Origin: an uncultured Eubacteriales bacterium
GTDB taxonomy: Bacteria; Bacillota; Clostridia; Christensenellales; Aristaeellaceae
Assembly (NCBI GenBank): GCA_900553905.1
Contig: USFL01000019.1
Location: 1-12,610 of the forward strand
Direction of reading: 5' to 3'
Length of the DNA: 12,610 nucleotides
Below the pieces are notes generated by a model that was not told the DNA's origin, ran no database searches, and was given only the letters and a program-made list of their open reading frames with translations. The stretch's first letter is position 1, and every line of letters begins with the position of its first letter. Positions 1 through 5,933 of this stretch are shown here, one piece after another. The position numbers and the translations under genes are program-made.

Positions 1-86
1 GCAGCATTTTTCGCGAGCGTTGCGAGCGCCCGAAGGGCGCAAGAAACGCGGCTCCCCCAAAATCAGGGGTTTTTCAACGGTCTGTG

Positions 87-117
87 GCGCGGCGGGTGAA
101 AACCCGCCGCGCATTTT
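87..117 (+). terminator. Hairpin, probable terminator of a gene off the left edge
   Basis: Positions 87-97 (GCGCGGCGGGT) and 102-112 (ACCCGCCGCGC) form a perfect 11-bp stem closed by a GAAA tetraloop, followed on the plus strand by ATTTT. The U-tract is short, so termination efficiency is uncertain. It lies just downstream of the stop of the minus-strand MerR gene, where it could also protect that gene's 3' end, but there is no T-run in that direction. The first 86 bases hold no gene I can support. They carry a smaller 6-bp hairpin (GCGCCC-GAA-GGGCGC at 26-40) and a short C4/G4 hairpin followed by five T (55-74), which together look like the 3' tail of an upstream transcription unit. Confidence 0.5.
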
Positions 118-125
118 GGTTCCGA

Positions 126-884
126 CTACCGGGCCCAGCATTCGACCGCGTCCCGCAGAAAACGCGCGCAGCCGGATACAGCCCGGTCGTAGTAGGCGGT
201 GAAGCGCTCGTCGGTTACATAGAGCTGTGCGATGCCGCGGTGCCTGGCCGCGTCATAAGGGACACCGGTCAGGGTGAGCCACTGGCGGTGCAGAGCGGTG
301 ATTTCCCTGCCCTCCTCGCCGCTGGGCGACAGGCCGCCCCGCACGGCGTTCTCCAGCTGCCGCCGGATATCCTCGTCCAGCCGCGTCCATTCCCCGTACT
401 GTTCCCGCGACAGATTAAGAAGGGTTGCCTTGGCCTGCTGCACTGGTTCGTCGCCGTATGTTTGATGCGCCTCGTCGCCATAGGCCGCCTCGTAGCGCGC
501 CATGGTCTGTGTTTTGAACGCCTCAAACTTCTCCTGATCGCTCATCATCTCATTCCTTTCCTCACATCGGATGGCGTCCTGCACCGAGCGGATGAGACTG
601 TCCAGCTGCGACTGCCTCGCCCGCAGGGCGTCAAGGTGACCGCGCAGGGCGGTCAGCCGGTCGAAGGAGGGATCATCCAGACATTCCTTAATTCGGGCCA
701 GCTCTACCCCAAGGGCCCGATAGTAGAGGATGTCCCGCAGCCGGTCCACCTCGGCCGGCCCGTAGTAGCGGTAACCGGTTTCCGCGACGCGGGCGGGCTT
801 GAGCAGACCGATCTGGTCGTACCAGCGCAGGGTGCGGGTGGTCACCCCGGACAGGCGCGACAACGCCTGAATGGAATACTCCAT
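126..884 (-). CDS. MerR-family regulator with C-terminal TipAS drug-binding domain
   Basis: This 252-aa protein is a MerR-family activator/repressor. Residues 1-70 are a winged-helix MerR head with the usual signatures (SGVTTRTLRWYDQIGLL, then GYRYY). Residues about 75-110 are the dimerising coiled coil. Residues about 114-252 match the TipAS effector domain known from Streptomyces TipA and Bacillus Mta, which binds hydrophobic antibiotics such as thiopeptides and switches on efflux or self-expression. The ATG at 884 has a good Shine-Dalgarno (GGAGGG, 8 nt upstream). The promoter in front has a 19-bp spacer with an inverted repeat, so autoregulation is likely. An internal ATG pair (M113/M114, 548 and 545) has its own strong ribosome site and could give a free TipAS domain. 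The ABC exporter just upstream on the same strand is a natural target, but a terminator separates them, so this link is inferred. The ligand is not predictable. Confidence 0.93.
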   Translation of the reverse strand: MEYSIQALSRLSGVTTRTLRWYDQIGLLKPARVAETGYRYYGPAEVDRLRDILYYRALGVELARIKECLDDPSFDRLTALRGHLDALRARQSQLDSLIRSVQDAIRCEERNEMMSDQEKFEAFKTQTMARYEAAYGDEAHQTYGDEPVQQAKATLLNLSREQYGEWTRLDEDIRRQLENAVRGGLSPSGEEGREITALHRQWLTLTGVPYDAARHRGIAQLYVTDERFTAYYDRAVSGCARFLRDAVECWAR

Positions 885-907
885 GGAAACTTCCCTCCTT
901 CATGCGC

Positions 908-938
908 AGTATAACAGTTGACGCAGCGGCAGAGTCAA
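908..938 (-). promoter_or_regulatory. MerR-type promoter/operator of the TipAS regulator gene
   Basis: On the minus strand a -35 TTGACT (933-938) and a -10 TATACT (908-913) are separated by 19 bp, longer than the usual 17 and characteristic of promoters remodelled by MerR proteins. An inverted repeat TTGAC-N11-GTCAA (918-922 and 934-938) lies over the -35 box and spacer, where MerR dimers bind. The regulator gene starts 24 bp downstream of the -10 box. This is strong sequence support for autoregulation. No binding data exist. Confidence 0.75.
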
Positions 939-960
939 GGACATTTCCGCTTTTTTTGCA

Positions 961-995
961 CCATAAAATGCGGCGGTTTGTGCTCCGCCGCATTT
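961..995 (-). terminator. Rho-independent terminator after the ABC exporter
   Basis: A perfect 11-bp stem (AAATGCGGCGG / CCGCCGCATTT, 966-976 and 985-995) with an 8-nt loop lies 13 bp past the exporter stop. On the minus strand the stem runs into TTTTATGG, a short U-tract. It separates the exporter from the MerR gene, which has its own promoter just beyond. Confidence 0.7.
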
Positions 996-1008
996 GAAAA
1001 GGTATCTC

Positions 1009-2774
1009 TTATTTGCGAATCCCCAGCGCCATGTCCCGAAACAGCCCCGGCGCGTTCTCCAGCTCGCGGTAGGTGCCCCGCTGCACGATGCGCCCTTTGT
1101 CCATGACGATGATCTCGTCGCAGTTTTGCAGCGTGGACAGGCGGTGCGCGATGGAGATGACCGTGGTGCCGCATTCCTCCTTCATTTTCTCGATCTCGGC
1201 CTGGATGCGCTTTTCGGAGGTGTTATCCAGCGCGGAGGTGGCCTCGTCCAGAATGAGGATGCGGGGCTTTTGAAGGAAGATGCGGGCCAGCGCGATGCGC
1301 TGGCGCTGGCCGCCGGAGAGGTTGGTGCCGCCCTCGGCCAGCATGAACTGATAGCCGCCCTCCAGCTGCTCGATGTCGGCGGCGATGTTGGCCTTGCGCG
1401 CCGCCTCCCGGACCTCCTCCGGCGATACCTCGCGCTTCATGCCGTAGCAGATGTTGCGATAGACCGTATCCGCGGTGAGAAAGGGCGTCTGGGGCACGAG
1501 CGCCACGTTTTCAGCCAGAACGGTGCGCGAGAGCGAATCGAGCGGAACGCCGCCCAGCAGCACCTCGCCCTGCGCCTCCTCCAGCTTGTCGATCACCTTG
1601 ATCAGCGAGGACTTGCCGCAGCCGCTGGGCCCGGCGATGCCGATGAACTTCCCCGCCGGAATCGCCAGCACGATGTCGTCCAGAATCAGCTGATCCGGCT
1701 TTTCGGGGTAGGCGAAGCGCACATCCTGGAGACTTACGCCGTTGTCACGCGGCGCTTGCGCCGGGACACTCTCGTTTTGATAGGAGAAATCCAGCGGCAG
1801 GTCCGACAGCTGGAAGTAGTCGCTGGCCAGCACCACGCATTCGGAAAATTCGTCCAGGATGCGGTGCAGCTCCCGAAGCGGGCCGGTGAGCTGGGTAAAG
1901 CACAGGTAGGCCGTGAGCACCGTGCCCACCGTGATGGCCCCCTGCGAGGCCAGCAGCACCGAAAGCCCGATGACCAGCACGCTAAAAAAGGCCTCGTTGA
2001 CGAACTTCAGGCAGTCATAGAAGGCCATGGCCCGGTGATGGCGCATCTCCTTTTTGCGCAGCTGTCGGACCGCGCCTCGATGCGCGCGCCTTCCGTCTGC
2101 GCGCTGTCCAGGGCGCGGATCGTCTCGATGCCGCCCAGCAGCTCCACCATGGCGCCGTCCATGTCCGCCTTGGTTTCCATCAGCTCCACCCGGATGCCCT
2201 TCTGCGTGCCGATCTGGCGAAAGACGATGAACGTGCCCACGGGAATCACCAGCACAACCAGGCAGGCCACGGAGGCGGGCAGCTGCATGAAGATCGTGAC
2301 CACAGCCGCCAGACCGGTGGTCACGGCGGGGGCGAAATCCATGAACATCAGCTTGATCAGCTTGACGGTGCCCTCCAGGCTGCGGTTGAGGCGGCCGTGG
2401 ATGTTGCCGGTCATGTGGGCGCGGAAATAGGACAGCGGGGCCATCAGCAGCGAGAGCGCGGCCCGCTGGCGCGCGGTTTTTTCCGCCTGGGTGGCGGTGT
2501 CCTCCACGATGAGCCGGCGAGCGACCTTGATGAGTTCGTTGACGATGTTGACGACCAGAATGGCAAGCAGAATCGGCACGACCGAGACAAACGAGGCATT
2601 CTGCCCCGCCAGCACGTGGTCCGTCAGATAGCCGACGGCCAGCGGCGTCAGCTGACTAAGCACCGCCGAGACGCCCAGAATCAGCAGAATCAAAAAGAAG
2701 CCGGATTTCTGCTTCCTGGGCAGCAGGGCAAAGATGCTTTTCCAGATTTTCTGGCGATTTTCCGGCTTCTGCAT
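1009..2774 (-). pseudogene. ABC exporter (TMD-NBD half-transporter), split by a frameshift
   Basis: Two overlapping frames together encode one typical ABC exporter of about 588 aa. The upstream piece (from ATG 2774) carries the membrane domain: several hydrophobic helices and a conserved segment ending around the ETIRALDSA motif. The downstream piece (open through 1009-2064, first ATG 2046) continues the last membrane helices and then the ATPase domain: Walker A GPSGCGKSS, signature LSGGQRQR, Walker B ILILDEATSALD and H-loop AHRLST. All catalytic motifs are intact. Restoring one base near 2064 gives a continuous reading (D-Q-L-R-K-K-E-M) across the junction. The upstream frame is open to an ATG at 2825, but a sigma-A-like promoter overlaps that codon, so ATG 2774 (AGAAGGGA about 11 nt upstream) is preferred. 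The family includes multidrug and lipid exporters, and the substrate is unknown. The break could be a sequencing error or a real recent mutation. Confidence 0.85.
2062..2066 (-). other. Frameshift site within the ABC exporter
   Basis: Comparing the two reading frames places a single missing base between the codon for Asp (GAC) and the following CTG, at about 2062-2066. Adding one C on the minus strand gives GAC-CAG-CTG and joins the frames. A nearby run of five A (2051-2055) could in principle slip, but translation through it would give a less natural join (S-C-A-K-K), and the run lacks the full A6G slippery heptamer. Confidence 0.7.
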
Positions 2775-2823
2775 AACGCGCGCGATCCCTTCTATGTGGC
2801 GGCGGGCGAGGCTTGCCCGTATC

Positions 2824-2852
2824 ATTTTACCACATTTCGGGGATCGTGAAAA
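2824..2852 (-). promoter_or_regulatory. Sigma-A-like promoter for the ABC exporter
   Basis: On the minus strand TTTTCA (2847-2852), a 17-bp spacer and TAAAAT (2824-2829) form a reasonable vegetative promoter between the sigG stop (2868) and the exporter. It gives the exporter its own transcription start near 2817, independent of sporulation. It also argues that translation starts at 2774, since the more upstream ATG at 2825 falls within the -10 box. Confidence 0.55.
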
Positions 2853-2867
2853 CGTCTGGTTGCGGGA

Positions 2868-3650
2868 TCAATCCTTGTCCACGTGCTTTTTCATGTGGTT
2901 GAGCGCGTTCTTTTCCAGCCGGCTCACCTGCGCCTGGGAGATGCCGATCTCCCCGGCGATCTCCATCTGCGTGCGCCCCTGGAAGAAGCGCAGCGTCAGG
3001 ATGTGCTTTTCACGCTCGCTCAGGCGGCTGAGGGCTTCGCGCACACCGATCACGTCCAGCCAGTTGTTGTCCGGGCGCTTGTTGTCGGTCACCTGGTCCA
3101 TGATGTAGAGGGCGTCGCCGCCGTCGTTGTAGACGGGCTCAAAGAGGCTGACCGGGTCCTGAATGGCCTCCAGGGCAAAGACCACGTCCTCGCGGGGGAG
3201 CTTGAGCTCCTCGGCCAGCTCGGTTACGTTGGGCTCGCGTCCCATGCGCTCGGCCAGGCGGTCGCGGGCTTTGAGCGCCTTGTAGGCGATGTCGCGCAGG
3301 CTGCGGCTGACGCGGATGGCGTTGTTGTCGCGCAGGTAGCGGCGGATCTCGCCGATGATCATGGGCACGGCATAGGTGGAGAAGCGCACGTTCTGCGTCA
3401 CATCGAAGTTGTCCAGCGCCTTGATCAGGCCGATGCAGCCCACCTGGAACAGGTCGTCCACATTTTCCCCGCGGTTGCTGAAGCGCTGGATCACGCTGAG
3501 CACCAGGCGCAGGTTGCCGCGGATGAATTCCTCGCGCGCGTTGAGATCGCCGCTGTGCACCAGGGGAAAGAGCTCGCGCATGCGCTCGTTCGAGATCACG
3601 GGCAGCGTGGAGGTATCCACGCCGCAGATTTCCACTTTGTTCATCGCCAT
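2868..3650 (-). CDS. sigG: RNA polymerase sporulation sigma factor SigG (sigma-G)
   Basis: This 260-aa protein, the same length as Bacillus subtilis SigG, directs RNA polymerase to late forespore genes during endospore formation. The N-terminal motif NKVEICGVDTS (residues 4-14) is diagnostic for SigG and absent from SigF. Region 2 (about 45-115) contains RLVLSVIQRF, DDLFQVGCIGL and FSTYAVPMIIGEIRRYLRD. Region 3 spans about 125-190 (DPVSLFEPVYNDGGD). Region 4 (about 205-258) has the helix-turn-helix TQMEIAGEIGISQAQVSRLEK. The ATG at 3650 has a GGAGGT site 7 nt upstream; the open frame runs further upstream to 4022, but that stretch is anti-sense to the Sir2 gene and not SigG-like. sigG commonly sits beside spoIIGA-sigE, and here it stands alone, divergent from a Sir2 gene. 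A sigma-G-like promoter precedes it, consistent with autoregulation. Confidence 0.97.
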   Translation of the reverse strand: MAMNKVEICGVDTSTLPVISNERMRELFPLVHSGDLNAREEFIRGNLRLVLSVIQRFSNRGENVDDLFQVGCIGLIKALDNFDVTQNVRFSTYAVPMIIGEIRRYLRDNNAIRVSRSLRDIAYKALKARDRLAERMGREPNVTELAEELKLPREDVVFALEAIQDPVSLFEPVYNDGGDALYIMDQVTDNKRPDNNWLDVIGVREALSRLSEREKHILTLRFFQGRTQMEIAGEIGISQAQVSRLEKNALNHMKKHVDKD

Positions 3651-3682
3651 AACCCACACCTCCGCACATAGGCTTGTATCTG

Positions 3683-3712
3683 GAGTATGGGCCGGCGGGC
3701 GCAATTTTATGC
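3683..3712 (-). promoter_or_regulatory. Putative sigma-G (forespore) promoter of sigG
   Basis: On the minus strand GCATA (3708-3712), an 18-bp spacer and CATACTC (3683-3689) match the sigma-G consensus (GHATR, 17-18 bp, CATWHTA) at all but the last base. The predicted start lies about 26 nt before the sigG ATG. sigG is autoregulated in Bacillus, so this is the expected arrangement. The match to a sigma-F -10 (GGnnAnAhTR) is poorer. Confidence 0.55.
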
Positions 3713-3835
3713 CGCCTCGACCTGTTGGGGCAAAGGCTCCAAAAAACCGACAAAACAGGATTTGCACCCGCCTGTGTCGAAACTGACAGAGAGGAGCGCA
3801 TGCCCAGGGCGCGCTGAAAAAGGAGCGGACGGCGG

Positions 3836-4579
3836 ATGAGCGAGGCGGCAAGGCAGCTGGCAAAGATGCTGGAAAAGGGCAGGCGGACGGTATTTTTTGG
3901 CGGCGCGGGCGTGAGCACGGAGAGCGGCATTCCCGACTTTCGCAGCGCGCACGGCCTCTATGGCGGCGCGAAGGGAAAAAGCTACGAGGACATGCTGCAT
4001 ATCCGGTATTTTCTGACCTCACCGGACGAGTTCTGGGCGTTCTACAAAAACGTGATGCTCTATCCCGATGCCAGGCCCAATGCCGCGCATATCGCGCTGG
4101 CCCGGCTGGAGGCTGCCGGGAAGCTGGACTGTGTGCTGACGCAGAATATCGACGGGCTGCATCAGGCGGCGGGCAGCCGGAAGGTGCTGGAGCTGCACGG
4201 CTCCGTGCACCGCAACACCTGCATGCGCTGCGGGAGGCAGTTTGACCTTGCGTGGGTGCTGTCGCAGGAGGGCACGCCGCACTGCCCCTGCGGGGGGCTG
4301 GTGCGGCCGGATGTGGTGCTCTACGGCGAGCCGCTGGACGATGAGGTGCTGGAAGCCGCCGTGCGCGCCGTGCGGGGCTGTGATTTGCTGATCGTGGGCG
4401 GCACGTCGCTGGTGGTGCACCCGGCGGCGGGGCTGGTGGGGTATCTGCGCGCGGGCGTGCCCCTGGTGCTCATCAACCGGGATGAAACGCCCTACGACAG
4501 CCTGGCCGCGCTGGTCATCCGCGAGAATATCGCGGAGGTGCTGGACGAGGCGGTGCGGCTCTGCCTGGGGCAGGCGTAA
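3836..4579 (+). CDS. Sir2-family NAD-dependent protein deacylase (CobB/SrtN-like)
   Basis: This 247-aa cytoplasmic sirtuin removes acyl groups from lysine side chains, using NAD and producing nicotinamide and O-acyl-ADP-ribose. The Rossmann NAD site GAGVSTESGIPDFR is at residues 23-36, TQNIDGLHQ at 102-110 and the catalytic histidine in LELHGS at 121. A structural zinc site is formed by Cys129, Cys132, Cys150 and Cys152 (CX2C-X17-CXC). The motif VRPDVVLYGE (157-165) and the GTSLVVHPA segment (189-197) complete the fold. The ATG at 3836 has AAGGAG 10 nt upstream. It is one of only two plus-strand genes left of the dnaA region and is transcribed divergently from sigG across a 185-bp gap. Whether it deacetylates acetyl-CoA synthetase, as the B. 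subtilis and Salmonella enzymes do, cannot be judged from this context. All key residues are present. Confidence 0.95.
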   Translation: MSEAARQLAKMLEKGRRTVFFGGAGVSTESGIPDFRSAHGLYGGAKGKSYEDMLHIRYFLTSPDEFWAFYKNVMLYPDARPNAAHIALARLEAAGKLDCVLTQNIDGLHQAAGSRKVLELHGSVHRNTCMRCGRQFDLAWVLSQEGTPHCPCGGLVRPDVVLYGEPLDDEVLEAAVRAVRGCDLLIVGGTSLVVHPAAGLVGYLRAGVPLVLINRDETPYDSLAALVIRENIAEVLDEAVRLCLGQA

Positions 4580-4615
4580 AACAATCGTAAAATTTTTGTA
4601 AAAATCGGAAAACCA

Positions 4616-4666
4616 AACCGGCTCCTTGCGCGTCTTATAAATAAAGAGACACGAAAGGAGCCGGTT
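4616..4666 (+). repeat. Perfect 12-bp inverted repeat masking a ribosome-binding site
   Basis: AACCGGCTCCTT (4616-4627) and AAGGAGCCGGTT (4655-4666) are exact reverse complements separated by 27 AT-rich bases. The right arm contains the Shine-Dalgarno AAGGAG of the small ORF starting at 4671. In RNA read from the Sir2 side the stem would hide that ribosome site. There is no T-run after the stem, so it is a poor intrinsic terminator. It could act as a translational switch, a processing site or a protein-binding site. Confidence 0.7.
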
Positions 4667-4670
4667 CATC

Positions 4671-4784
4671 ATGAAGCGCGATTACGAGTACAGACGCAGG
4701 AGAACGGGACAGCGGCACCGCTGGTGCATCCGCGCCAGCGTATGGCGCTACATGCTGATGGGCCTGCCCATCGGCGGAAGGTAA
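4671..4784 (+). CDS. Possible 37-aa Arg-rich small protein
   Basis: An ATG at 4671 with a full AAAGGAG site 10 nt upstream opens a 37-codon frame ending in TAA at 4784. The peptide is strongly basic (10 Arg and 1 Lys against 1 Asp and 1 Glu). It has an RRRR cluster at residues 8-11, one Cys, two Trp, and a hydrophobic C-terminal stretch with MLMGLPIGG. I do not recognise it. In favour: the ideal ribosome site inside a perfect inverted repeat, and a stop that exactly abuts the convergent glycosyltransferase stop (4785) with no base between. Against: the short length and several AGA/AGG codons, unlike the CGC-dominated neighbours. It lies 91 bp after the Sir2 stop and could be co-transcribed. 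Possible roles, purely inferred, are an RNA-binding or membrane-active peptide, or a leader. Confidence 0.45.
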   Translation: MKRDYEYRRRRTGQRHRWCIRASVWRYMLMGLPIGGR

Positions 4785-5933
4785 TCAGCGGTAGAGGGAC
4801 AGCCAACTCTCCCGCACGGCCTCCCAGGAGTAGAGGCGGGGGAAGAGCGCGCGCTGCCCGGGCGCAAGGCCGGTGAGCGCTCCGTCCATGGCGCGCGCCA
4901 CCAGCGCGGGTATATCGGCAAAGTCGCGGAAGGATTCCAGCTCGATCCCCATGTCCTCCAGCTGGGGATAGCCCAGCCACGCGCCCTTGAGCACACAGGC
5001 GCCGGCGTAGAGGTATTCCTGCATGCTGGCCGAGAAGGCGTCGGTGCGGATGGCCAGAATGAACACGTCCGCGGACAGGCGCAGCATGGCGCTGTCCTCC
5101 GGGCCCAGGAACTGCGTCAAGACCACCGTCTGGCAGGGCAGGCGGCCCGCCAGCTCACGGGTGCGGGCCACATAGGCGGGATCGTTTTCGCCATAGGTCT
5201 GCTGCAAAACCAGCGTCATGCGCCGGAGACGTTCGGCAGGCAGCAGCTGGAGCGCCTCAAGCACCTCCAGCTGCTGCTGGGCGGAGGAGGCGCTGTACCC
5301 CACGCACACCACGAACCGGTCCGGCGCGATGCCAAAGCGCGCGCGGCACTGTGCGGGCGTGAAGCGCTCGCGCGCCCGGTCGATGTCCGCATAGCCGGTC
5401 TGGCCGAAGTAGAGCAGCGTGGTCTTTTGCGCGATTTCCTCGCCGTAGACGCGGCGGATCATGGTGCGGTTGAGCTCGCTGTGCACGCTGATGGCGTCGC
5501 ACTGGTGCAGGTAGGGCTTCATGCGCCGAAGCGCGAGCGGGCTTGCGCGCAGGAGGTCGCTGCCCCAGAAGCTGCACGCCCAGTGCGCATGAAAGCGCCG
5601 CGCCACCAGCCGCCCCAGCGCCAGGTCGCGCTGGGACAGGTAGTGGTTGTGCACGATGTCAAACGGCCCCAGGCGCCGCAGGCTGCGCGCGTTGAGGGCG
5701 ATTCGCACCCACATGCGCAGCCGTGGAATCCGGCGGATGACGGGCAGCGTGTGGCGGTCGTGGTAGACCGTCACGCCGGTAGCCCGGTAGAAGTCGGCGT
5801 ACTTGCCGCCGTCGCCCCAGATGGGAAAGAGCACAAGTTCATAGCCGGCGGGCAGGAGCAGATGCTCCATCAGCCGCCGGGTCCAGAAGCTGTCCGCGTC
5901 CGCAATCATGAGGATGCGCTTTTTATCGCTCAT
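4785..5933 (-). CDS. Glycosyltransferase, GT-B type
   Basis: This 382-aa protein probably transfers a sugar to a lipid-linked or surface polysaccharide in the cytoplasm. Its N-terminal half starts with RILMIADADSFWTRRLMEHL, as in GT4-like enzymes, and contains DIVHNHYLSQRD (about 93-104) and ACSFWGSDLLR, a GT-B acceptor-domain hallmark. The C-terminal half has the donor-domain strand FVVCVGYSAS and the motif SASMQEYLYAGACVL, an acidic sugar-nucleotide contact region. No signal peptide or membrane span is seen. The ATG at 5933 has GGAGG about 7 nt upstream and overlaps the flippase stop by 11 bp, so the two are translationally coupled. It is the last gene of the rarA-kinase-flippase operon. 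The open frame extends to 6014, but that part overlaps the flippase and looks unrelated. Donor and acceptor are unknown; some similarity in layout to GT56 or GT4 enzymes is possible. Confidence 0.85.
   Translation of the reverse strand: MSDKKRILMIADADSFWTRRLMEHLLLPAGYELVLFPIWGDGGKYADFYRATGVTVYHDRHTLPVIRRIPRLRMWVRIALNARSLRRLGPFDIVHNHYLSQRDLALGRLVARRFHAHWACSFWGSDLLRASPLALRRMKPYLHQCDAISVHSELNRTMIRRVYGEEIAQKTTLLYFGQTGYADIDRARERFTPAQCRARFGIAPDRFVVCVGYSASSAQQQLEVLEALQLLPAERLRRMTLVLQQTYGENDPAYVARTRELAGRLPCQTVVLTQFLGPEDSAMLRLSADVFILAIRTDAFSASMQEYLYAGACVLKGAWLGYPQLEDMGIELESFRDFADIPALVARAMDGALTGLAPGQRALFPRLYSWEAVRESWLSLYR

Noticed and set aside
84..914. A 276-codon open frame on the plus strand over the MerR gene
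   Set aside because: It lies antisense to a clearly recognisable MerR/TipAS gene and has no ribosome site or known domain; GC-rich DNA keeps such frames open.
2046..2060. Programmed -1 frameshifting at the A5 run in the ABC exporter
   Set aside because: The run lacks the A AAA AAG heptamer, and the conserved-looking join is recovered by adding one base earlier, not by slippage at the run.
994..2430. A 478-codon plus-strand frame antisense to the ABC exporter
   Set aside because: It is a shadow of the exporter: the composition is His/Gln/Arg-rich with no domain. It even spans the frameshift, as expected for a non-coding frame.
3800..3817. Five-codon leader ORF (Met-Pro-Arg-Ala-Arg) before the Sir2 gene
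   Set aside because: GAGGAG is only 3 nt from its ATG, too close for good initiation, and there is no attenuator structure.
3651..4022. N-terminal extension of SigG to 4022
   Set aside because: It overlaps the Sir2 coding region antisense, is not SigG-like, and the ATG at 3650 has a strong ribosome site.
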